A stretch of DNA of 64,000 bases from Thermomonas haemolytica. Lineage in GTDB: Bacteria; Pseudomonadota; Gammaproteobacteria; Xanthomonadales; Xanthomonadaceae. Made by a program: the position numbers and the translations under genes. Position 1 is the stretch's first letter, and each line of letters begins with the position of its first letter. Shown piece after piece: positions 55,560-62,039 of the stretch. The notes under the pieces were generated by a model that saw only the letters and a list, made by a program, of their open reading frames with translations, did no database searches and had not been told where the DNA came from. The stretch is from contig NZ_SMAP01000006.1 of the NCBI RefSeq assembly GCF_004346265.1, positions 62,001 through 126,000 of the forward strand. Direction: 5' to 3'.

Positions 55560-55586
55560 TTAACGGCCCATGCCGGCGCGTCTTGA
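55560..55586 (-). promoter_or_regulatory. Sigma-28 (FliA) promoter of fliD
   Basis: TCAAGACG-N11-GCCGTTAA on the minus strand lies in the flaG-fliD gap, about 55 bp before the fliD ATG. It matches the FliA sites elsewhere in the window. Confidence 0.8.
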
Positions 55587-55613
55587 GGCGGCCGGGGCAT
55601 TCACGCTATCCAT

Positions 55614-55628
55614 GCAAGGACTGCGCCG
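55614..55628 (-). promoter_or_regulatory. Weak sigma-54-like site upstream of fliD
   Basis: The minus strand reads CGGCGCAGTCCTTGC, with GG-N10-GC spacing and a TTGC -12, but the -24 box is off consensus (GGCGC for GGCAC). It stands about 110 bp before fliD and may give early expression ahead of the FliA site. Confidence 0.4.
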
Positions 55629-55638
55629 CCCAAGCCGT

Positions 55639-56055
55639 TCAGGCCTGGCGATCCACCAGCCCGCTTCCGGTCTCGGCCAATCGGCGTGCCAGCGCCAGCG
55701 CAGTGTCGTCCGGGATCTGCATGAGGGTCTTGCCATTCTCATCGACGACCGAGACGACGATCTTGCCGATATCTTCCTCCACCCGGAACCGCAGGGAAGT
55801 ACGCGTGCGTGACTGCGCCATCGCCTGATCGATCTGCTTCTGCAACTCCTCCGCGGCGCGCTGCTTGCGCGCCCGGTCGGCGGCCTGCGCGGACTCGATC
55901 GCGGCGGAAGCGGCGCTTGCCGCGTCCTGTTTGGCGGGCGTTGCGGGAGGGGTCGCCTGGGTGCCGGCATCCGGACGCGCCGAAACCCCGGCGGCGGGCG
56001 TCGGGGTGGCGGGGGCTCCCGCGAGGGAGGCGTTGACGGACGCGATGCTGGACAT
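55639..56055 (-). CDS. flaG: FlaG-family flagellar protein
   Basis: FlaG proteins affect filament length and are encoded between flagellin and fliD in polar flagellates. The 138-residue product has an Ala/Pro/Thr-rich N-terminal half, a helical segment (AEELQKQIDQAMAQSRTRTSLRF) and the conserved FlaG domain RVEEDIGKIVVSVVDENGKTLMQIPDDTALALARRL in outline. It lies 70 bp after fliC, behind a hairpin, and so may be transcribed by read-through from the flagellin promoter. Confidence 0.92.
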   Translation of the reverse strand: MSSIASVNASLAGAPATPTPAAGVSARPDAGTQATPPATPAKQDAASAASAAIESAQAADRARKQRAAEELQKQIDQAMAQSRTRTSLRFRVEEDIGKIVVSVVDENGKTLMQIPDDTALALARRLAETGSGLVDRQA

Positions 56056-56081
56056 GGCGACTCATCGTTGGAACGCCGTGC

Positions 56082-56103
56082 GGGGAGCCCTTGCGGGCTC
56101 CCC
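56082..56103 (-). terminator. Hairpin between fliC and flaG
   Basis: A perfect nine-base stem GGGGAGCCC/GGGCTCCCC with a TTGC loop lies 22 bp after the fliC stop. There is no T-run on the minus strand. It is a likely attenuator or 3'-end stabiliser that lowers flaG relative to flagellin. Confidence 0.55.
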
Positions 56104-56125
56104 GACGGGTGGAGCGGCTGCGGGA

Positions 56126-57007
56126 TCAGCGCAGCAGACTGAGCACGCTCTGCGGAGCCTGGTTGGCCTGGGCCAGCATGGCGGTACCGGCCTGGGTCAG
56201 GATCTGCGTGCGGGTCAGGGCGGCGGTTTCCGCGGCGAAGTCGGTATCCATGATCCGGCTGCGGGCGGCGGAGGTGTTCTCCACCGTGATCTGCAGATTG
56301 CCGATCACCGAGTCGAAGCGGTTCTGGGCCGCACCATAGGTGGCGCGTTCGGCGTTGATCTTGTCCAGCGCCACGTCGATGTCCTTGATCGCGTTGGTCG
56401 AATTGGTGGCGTCGGTGCCCGAGATCGCGGAAGCAGTGGTGATGGTCTTGATCACGTCGTTGGCCGCGCTGCTGCTGGTCAGGGCGCCACTGGCGGCGGC
56501 GGTGCCGCCCGACAGCTGGTTACGCGCCACCGAGACCACGTCGTTGGCGGTGGTGCCGGCGCCGACCTGGAAGCTGAACGAGCTGGAGCCGGTGAACAGC
56601 GAGGTGCCGTTGAAGGTGGTGCCGCCGACCACGCGGGCGATTTCGTCCTGCAGCTGCTTGAACTCGGCATTCAGGTTGTCGCGGTCGCTGGAGCTGTTGG
56701 TGGCGTTTGCCGACTGCACCGCCAGCTCGCGCATGCGCTGCAGGGAGTCGCCGATCTTGCCCAGCGCGCCTTCCGCGGTCTGCGCCAGCGAAATGCCGTC
56801 GTTGGCGTTGCGGATGGCGACATTGTTGCCGCGGATCTGGGCGTTCATGCGCTCGGCGATCGCCAGGCCGGCGGCGTCGTCCTTGGCGCTGTTCACGCGC
56901 AGGCCCGACGACAGGCGCTGGATCGTGGTGGCCTGGGCCATGCTGCTGGTGTAGAGGTTGCGCTGAGCATTCAGCGACATGATGTTGGTGTTGACGCTAT
57001 TAGCCAT
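56126..57007 (-). CDS. fliC: Flagellin FliC
   Basis: This is the only flagellin gene in view. The 293-residue protein has the conserved N-terminal D0/D1 domain, a short middle domain (about residues 170-215, Thr/Ser/Ala-rich) and a C-terminal helix ending LAQANQAPQSVLSLLR. The region matching the plant-immune epitope flg22 spans residues 30-51 and keeps the Asp at position 43. The middle is short, which leaves few exposed residues for modification. A FliA promoter lies about 100 bp upstream. Confidence 0.97.
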   Translation of the reverse strand: MANSVNTNIMSLNAQRNLYTSSMAQATTIQRLSSGLRVNSAKDDAAGLAIAERMNAQIRGNNVAIRNANDGISLAQTAEGALGKIGDSLQRMRELAVQSANATNSSSDRDNLNAEFKQLQDEIARVVGGTTFNGTSLFTGSSSFSFQVGAGTTANDVVSVARNQLSGGTAAASGALTSSSAANDVIKTITTASAISGTDATNSTNAIKDIDVALDKINAERATYGAAQNRFDSVIGNLQITVENTSAARSRIMDTDFAAETAALTRTQILTQAGTAMLAQANQAPQSVLSLLR

Positions 57008-57104
57008 GATGCTGTCTCCTGGACTGGTGGCCGGCGGGCGGAGCCACGGCCGGTGGGGCCGCAGAAGGTTGCCGTCAATGTGGCCTCGTCCTCTGCTGGG
57101 CTAG

Positions 57105-57131
57105 GTAACGGCCCTTCCCACAAGGCCTTGA
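57105..57131 (-). promoter_or_regulatory. Sigma-28 (FliA) promoter of fliC
   Basis: TCAAGGCC-N11-GCCGTTAC on the minus strand gives a leader of about 90 nt before the fliC ATG. AT-rich DNA upstream (57160-57180) could act as an UP element. Confidence 0.75.
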
Positions 57132-57140
57132 GGAGAATTT

Positions 57141-57210
57141 CCGGAAGTGCGAATTACGGCGCAGAAATAAAAAATTTTCTGTGTAGCCCCTAAAGAAACA
57201 GCACTTCCGG
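57141..57210. repeat. Inverted repeat upstream of the fliC promoter
   Basis: CCGGAAGTGC (57141-57150) and GCACTTCCGG (57201-57210) are perfect inverted copies 50 bp apart. The AT-rich centre holds a nested imperfect repeat, CAGAAA...TTTCTG (about 57162-57181). It begins 9 bp upstream of the FliA -35 box and could be an operator or a cruciform. No known binding site was recognised. Confidence 0.6.
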
Positions 57211-57266
57211 CAGACAGGGCTTGGCAGCCGATGGCCACAGCGCCGAATAGCGGTTGAAAAGCAGTG

Positions 57267-58250
57267 CTAGGTGCCCTGTCTGCCTAGCGCCAGCCAGGCC
57301 GCATGCTCCTCCAGCATTCCGAGCGGGTCGTAGCCGAGATCCAGCATCGTGTCCATGATGCCCGGGATGCCTAGGATGTTCTTTGCCTGCTGTCGATCGA
57401 TCAAGTGGCCCCAGCGTTCGATGGGCTGCGATCGCGGCGCTTCGCTCGCACCGAAGAAGGAGAGTTTCTCCATCGAAACCGGGCGTTCGTGGTCAGGGAC
57501 CACACGCAGATGGCCCTGCTTGTCGAACTCTTCACGGATAGCGTAAGCGCTGGGGTTCCCGCCAATGCAGTGCAGCGGCTTTGGTTCGAAGATGTTGTGC
57601 GGACGATCCGAGACGAACCATGCGGCGCGGGACAGCCATTTGTCCATGTTGGACACGAAATCCTCGTGCCGGATGAGCAGACTGGGTGGGGCGAGCACGG
57701 ATACCGTCCTCAGTGCGTGTCGGTAGATATTCCGCCAGCCTTCCGCCGACTGATAGATGTTGGTGTTTCCGGCGCGGAATTGACTGGCGGCGAAGGCCCA
57801 GACCGAGCGCGTCACCACGATCACGCGGGTGGGCAGCACGTCGAGCAGGCCGCGAGCGTTCAGGTACCAGAGCCAATCGACATTCTTCGAGCCGTCCACG
57901 ACGAACGGCTCGTTGAAGCGCGACAGGACTTCCAGGTAGGCATCGATCGTGACCGACTCCGGATCCCCGAGCGGCTGCGGATCCAGCGGATAGATCGGGC
58001 AATCATACGGGTCATGCGTGATGCAGATCGCGCAGCGCGAGCGGTAGTGATTGCTCTCGCGATGAAGGGGAAAGGCGAAGCGGTGCATGTTGTCGATCTC
58101 GCCCGCGTACGCGATTCCCTGGATATCGTTCAAGCTTTGCCCAAGCAGGGAAGAACCCGAGAATGGGCTCCCCAGCAGCAGCGTGACCGATTTCAGGGAA
58201 GTGGACGGCAGGCCCGCACTTGCCTGCCCGGCTGGATTTTCGTTGGACAC
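57267..58250 (-). CDS. Sulfotransferase-family protein in the flagellin-modification position
   Basis: This 327-residue protein has the two PAPS-binding motifs of sulfotransferases: a 5'-phosphosulfate loop GSPFSGSSLL at residues 27-36, and a 3'-phosphate motif with R148 and S156 (VTRSVWAFAAS). Between them is a Cys cluster, C73, C76 and C84, with nearby His (H68, H79), which could bind zinc. No signal peptide or membrane helix is seen, so it should act in the cytoplasm. It follows the HAD-domain gene by 12 bp and lies just before fliC. This is where xanthomonads carry flagellin-glycosylation genes. Its GC content is visibly lower than its neighbours. The acceptor is unknown; a flagellin glycan is an inference from position. 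Confidence 0.82.
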   Translation of the reverse strand: MSNENPAGQASAGLPSTSLKSVTLLLGSPFSGSSLLGQSLNDIQGIAYAGEIDNMHRFAFPLHRESNHYRSRCAICITHDPYDCPIYPLDPQPLGDPESVTIDAYLEVLSRFNEPFVVDGSKNVDWLWYLNARGLLDVLPTRVIVVTRSVWAFAASQFRAGNTNIYQSAEGWRNIYRHALRTVSVLAPPSLLIRHEDFVSNMDKWLSRAAWFVSDRPHNIFEPKPLHCIGGNPSAYAIREEFDKQGHLRVVPDHERPVSMEKLSFFGASEAPRSQPIERWGHLIDRQQAKNILGIPGIMDTMLDLGYDPLGMLEEHAAWLALGRQGT

Positions 58251-58262
58251 GTTGAAAGTTCC

Positions 58263-60728
58263 TCAGGCGTTTTCCGGATGCGACGCGTGGAGCTGGGACT
58301 CGCCGTGACTCAATGGGCGCAGGACCAGGTCCAGCACCATTTTGTCGTCACCGCTGACAAGCCCCGCTGGAAGCATCATCAGGGACGTGGGGGAGGCGCA
58401 CTGAAGGAGTCCGTCGCCATGGTCCGTGATGCCATCCAGAAGCAGGTAGGGGCGCACGTCGATGCTTGCATCGTATTCGGCCTGCAGGTGGAGTTCCCCA
58501 GCACGCAGGACACGGGCCTCGAGCAACTGCAGCCAGCGGAAGCGTTCGCCCAGCAACAAGCCCACGTCCGCATCGCCCTCGCCGATCGGGACATGCAGGC
58601 GATAGCAGCCGTCATACGTGGCGTATGCCGCCAGGCTCAGGCGGCCGACCTCGTTCCCCCTCAGGAGCAGAACCGATACCGGCTCCTCCCGGAACGACCA
58701 GTCCCGCGCGCTGAAGGCCAAGCCGAAGCGATAGGTGGACATCATCGCCAGGGTCAGCTCGATCCCGGCATGCCGCAATTCATGCGGGGTGTTGATGCGA
58801 GATCCTTCGCCCTGGCGGGAGGAGTAGAAAATCCCATGGCGGCGAAGCTCCTGCAGGCTGCGCTCGGTGTCGTGCAGGCGGATGACCCGGTCGGTCCCGA
58901 GGTTGAGTTCCAGGGCGAACTGGTCGTAATGGGCCAGTTCCTGCCTGTCCGGGAAAAACACCATGCGTGAGAATTCGGCCAGCGCGGCGTCGCGAAGGGA
59001 ATCGACCGCAGGGCGAGCCCCGCCCGCCTCGTAGTGGGCTTCTGCCTGGCGGATGAAGTCCAACGCATGCTCCTGGATCCGCCGGACGCGCTCGGTCTGG
59101 CGCTTAGTGGTCGCTCCCTGGGACAGGATGGGCGCGCCCTGTTCGGTGTAATCGATCACCGACCCGGTGCTGGTCGTGCACAGGTTTTCCAGCAGGGAGA
59201 CGAACGGGAGCAGAGTGTCGATGGTGCGGGCATCGAATTTCGATGCGTCGATCATGCCGCAGCGTCCGCCGTTGGCGTCGCCCGCCTGGGGCGTGCACAT
59301 GAAATACCAGCCAAGGAGTTCGACACCCCATTCCTCATGCATGACCGGTGCAAGTACCCGCTGCGCCGTACCAACGTAGCCCAGGTCCACGAATGCGAGG
59401 GTATCGCCCCGTTCCAGTCCCCCCAATTCGCGATCCAGGTATTTGCGCAACCTCGCGCGATAGCACGCGGAGCGCTCGGTGATCTTCGCCACCATGCGTG
59501 GATGCAGCACGCGCCTGTTGAATTCCGTCTGCGGCGACGGATGCCCCTGCAGGGCCTCGAGAATGCGATCGCCTTCCTCGCCTTGTAGGCCAAGCTGCTT
59601 CAGCATTGCCGCATACTCGCCGGAAGTGGCGAACAGGGCGAGGTAACGCTCGATGTCGCCTGCGTCGCGGAACGAAGCGGCAAACGCAGCGAAGCGGGAG
59701 ATGTAGACAGGGCGGCCATCCGTCTGTCCGGAAAGCGCTTCGTAGGCGGCATGCGGCAGGTAGCCGTCGCGCAGCAGGAACGCCAGCTTGACGCGCTTTC
59801 CAAGCGATTGCTGCGCCTCCCGATGCGCCAGAAGCCAGCTTGCGAAGGCGTGCATCAATGGACCGAGGGTGGCGATGCCGATGCTGCGGTCCGCGTCATC
59901 CCCGTCCAGGGCAAGGCCTGCGATCACCGGATGGTAGCCAGCGGGGGCACCCCGCTCGGAGCGAATGCTCGGTTCGAGCAGACGAAGCGCAGTCGCGGCG
60001 AACTGCCTGCGAGACTCGAGCATTTCCGGTAGGTGCTGTAGATGGAGGCAAGCAATCCCGGCGGCCCGCGCCGGGAACACATCCGCAAGCGGGTTGTCGC
60101 CAACGTGGAGCATGCGCGCCACGGGCAAGTTCAGGCGACTTGCTAGCAGCGGGAAAAGGCCGTCTGCCTTCGATTTCCCGTATTCGCATGAAACGCAGAC
60201 CCGATGGATCGCGGCATAGGCATCCGCGGGCAGGCAGGCAGCGAGGAGCCTACGCAGCAAAGGTTCGGGCAGATAGGTGTCGGACACGACCATGACCTGC
60301 ACGCCGCGCGCCGCTGCCGCGCGCAACAGCGCAACGGCCTGGGGCATGGCATGGCACGCCTGCTCCTCTGCCTGCAGTTCGACTTCCTGGAGCGATTTCA
60401 TCATCTCGGGCGCCAGGTCATCGCAGGCGGCCCGGTAGATGTCCTCGAGCGTGACTTCGTGGCTGCCCCGTCGCAACTGGGCCAGGCTGCGTGCCTGCAT
60501 CTCCGCCCGAATCCGGAGCCTGGCATCCAGGCCGACGGCTTTCCATGCCGGTTGCTGCTGCATGTCGTAGAACACGTCTGCCGGATGTGCGGTCTTCCGC
60601 CACAAGATGGTGTCGAAGCAATCCAGGGACAGGAGTTTCACGCGCGGGAAGCGATCCAGTGCGGAGCCGAGATCACTGACGCGGAGGGTGTCCTCGGGAG
60701 CAAGGCCTGCGGGTGCTGTCATCGTCAT
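58263..60728 (-). CDS. Large HAD-superfamily protein (COG5610-like) of a surface-glycan or flagellin-modification locus
   Basis: The ~821-residue product has an N-terminal HAD hydrolase domain (about 30-230) with complete motifs: nucleophile region LDCFDT (D36), VVSDTY (S149), K185 in YGKSK, and VGDNPLADV (D211, D216). A second conserved region follows, with LAFLLRDGYLPHAAYEAL, YISRFAAFAASF and FVDLGYVGTAQRVLAPVM, as in HAD proteins found in capsule and glycan clusters. The last ~200 residues look like a beta-rich domain with no assigned family. No glycosyltransferase motif was recognised. It lies between flgL and the sulfotransferase gene, with a sigma-54-type promoter just upstream. The start could also be the ATG at 60722. 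The function is unknown. Confidence 0.8.
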   Translation of the reverse strand: MTMTAPAGLAPEDTLRVSDLGSALDRFPRVKLLSLDCFDTILWRKTAHPADVFYDMQQQPAWKAVGLDARLRIRAEMQARSLAQLRRGSHEVTLEDIYRAACDDLAPEMMKSLQEVELQAEEQACHAMPQAVALLRAAAARGVQVMVVSDTYLPEPLLRRLLAACLPADAYAAIHRVCVSCEYGKSKADGLFPLLASRLNLPVARMLHVGDNPLADVFPARAAGIACLHLQHLPEMLESRRQFAATALRLLEPSIRSERGAPAGYHPVIAGLALDGDDADRSIGIATLGPLMHAFASWLLAHREAQQSLGKRVKLAFLLRDGYLPHAAYEALSGQTDGRPVYISRFAAFAASFRDAGDIERYLALFATSGEYAAMLKQLGLQGEEGDRILEALQGHPSPQTEFNRRVLHPRMVAKITERSACYRARLRKYLDRELGGLERGDTLAFVDLGYVGTAQRVLAPVMHEEWGVELLGWYFMCTPQAGDANGGRCGMIDASKFDARTIDTLLPFVSLLENLCTTSTGSVIDYTEQGAPILSQGATTKRQTERVRRIQEHALDFIRQAEAHYEAGGARPAVDSLRDAALAEFSRMVFFPDRQELAHYDQFALELNLGTDRVIRLHDTERSLQELRRHGIFYSSRQGEGSRINTPHELRHAGIELTLAMMSTYRFGLAFSARDWSFREEPVSVLLLRGNEVGRLSLAAYATYDGCYRLHVPIGEGDADVGLLLGERFRWLQLLEARVLRAGELHLQAEYDASIDVRPYLLLDGITDHGDGLLQCASPTSLMMLPAGLVSGDDKMVLDLVLRPLSHGESQLHASHPENA

Positions 60729-60760
60729 ATCGGCTCGCTGGAAAGACGTGATCGTCCTTC

Positions 60761-60777
60761 TGCAAACCATATGCCAA
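60761..60777 (-). promoter_or_regulatory. Sigma-54 (RpoN) promoter of the HAD-sulfotransferase operon
   Basis: The minus strand reads TTGGCATATGGTTTGCA: GG and GC are ten bases apart, -24 is TGGCAT and -12 is TTTGC. It lies in the gap after flgL, about 35 bp before the ATG, with room for a ~20-nt leader. The match is as good as at fliL. Confidence 0.75.
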
Positions 60778-60817
60778 TGTCGCGCCTGCCGGCGGGCGGC
60801 ATGCGCCGTCGAGCGCC

Positions 60818-62026
60818 TCAGAGCTTGTCGAACAGCGAGCTGCTCTGCAGGCGGGCCATCATCCGCTGGGCGGCGTCGAGGGCGGTCATGTTGTACTGCA
60901 GCTTGCTGATGGCGTCGGCCAGGTCGGTGTCGCGCAGGCCGGAGAGCATCTCGGTCATGGCCACGTTGCTGGCGCTGCGCATGGCGTCGGCGCTGTCGAG
61001 GTTGCTCATGCGGATGCCGGTCTCGGCGCGGATGTCCAGCAGGTGCTGCTGCGCCCCGGCGAGGTCTTCCTGCCCGGCGCGCAGTGCGTTGGCGCGCCGC
61101 GCGACATCGGCGGCGCTGTTGCCGGGCTGGTCGAGTGCGTCGGCCAGGTTCTTCAGGGTGGCGAAGATGTCCTGGCTGGGCGAGCGTTCCACGGTGAAGC
61201 TGTCGCCCGCGGCCGGGGTGCCGCTGACCACGAACTGCACGCCCTGCGCGCTGATCGGCTGGCCGGGGGTGAAGCTGCCCGCGACCGGCGGTGACAGCGG
61301 GTTGCCACTGCCGTCCACCACTTCGTAATTGCCGGCGCTGGGGAAGCGCAGCTGCAGGGTGGAGCCATTCCAGGTGGTGCTGCTGGTGATCTGGGCGGAT
61401 TCCAGCACGCCGCTGCCGGTATTGCCGGCGGCGGCGCGGGCGCGGCTGATGCCGTCGCCGGTGGGGATGTTCATGAACACCCGGCTGCCGGCATCGGTAT
61501 CGGCCAGTGCGGTATCGGGCGCCACGTCCACCAGGTTCTGGCCGTCGTTGCCGAGGTAGCTGACGTTGCCGGCACCGCTGGTGAACGGCTTGACCCCGTC
61601 CTGGGTGCCCGCGAACAGCTGGCGGCCGCGGCCATCGTCGCGATTGGCGATCTGCAGCATGCTCTCGCGCAGGCCGCGCAGCTCGACCACGATGGCGTGG
61701 CGGTCGCTGTCGCTGAGTGCGCCGTTGCCGGCCTGCACCGCCAGCTCGCGGGCGCGCTGCAGCAGGTCGCCGGCATCGGCCAGCGCGCCTTCCTGCTGGC
61801 GCAGGCGGTCGCCCAGCAGGGTGCTGTTGCGGTCGAACTGGCCGAGCGACGCCAGCGCGTGGTCGAGGTGCTGGACGTCGGCGATCCCGGTGGGGTCGTC
61901 GGCGCCGCGGGTGAGCTTCACCCCGGAGGCGATCTGCTGCTGGTACTTGCTGATCTCGCCCTGGCGCATGCGCATCATCGAGAGCGCGTCGTACTGCATC
62001 TGGGCGGTGGAAAGGCGCATCGTCAT
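60818..62026 (-). CDS. flgL: Flagellar hook-filament junction protein FlgL (HAP3)
   Basis: FlgL is the second junction protein between hook and filament. The 402-residue protein has flagellin-like ends: MRLSTAQMQYDALSMMRMRQGEISKYQQQIASGVKLTRGADDPTGIADVQHLDHAL in outline at the start and LQYNMTALDAAQRMMARLQSSSLFDKL at the end. The middle includes a beta-rich insert with VVSGTPAAGDSFTV, a motif also present in FlgK. GAGGA lies seven bases before the chosen ATG. It follows flgK by 13 bp. Confidence 0.96.
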   Translation of the reverse strand: MTMRLSTAQMQYDALSMMRMRQGEISKYQQQIASGVKLTRGADDPTGIADVQHLDHALASLGQFDRNSTLLGDRLRQQEGALADAGDLLQRARELAVQAGNGALSDSDRHAIVVELRGLRESMLQIANRDDGRGRQLFAGTQDGVKPFTSGAGNVSYLGNDGQNLVDVAPDTALADTDAGSRVFMNIPTGDGISRARAAAGNTGSGVLESAQITSSTTWNGSTLQLRFPSAGNYEVVDGSGNPLSPPVAGSFTPGQPISAQGVQFVVSGTPAAGDSFTVERSPSQDIFATLKNLADALDQPGNSAADVARRANALRAGQEDLAGAQQHLLDIRAETGIRMSNLDSADAMRSASNVAMTEMLSGLRDTDLADAISKLQYNMTALDAAQRMMARLQSSSLFDKL

Positions 62027-62039
62027 CGCGGTGTCCTCG

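Noticed and set aside
58263-60728. The HAD protein as an FkbH-like enzyme of polyketide or peptide synthesis
   Set aside because: FkbH proteins carry a GNAT-like C-terminal part and sit with acyl carrier proteins. Neither is seen; the downstream motifs match HAD proteins of glycan loci instead.
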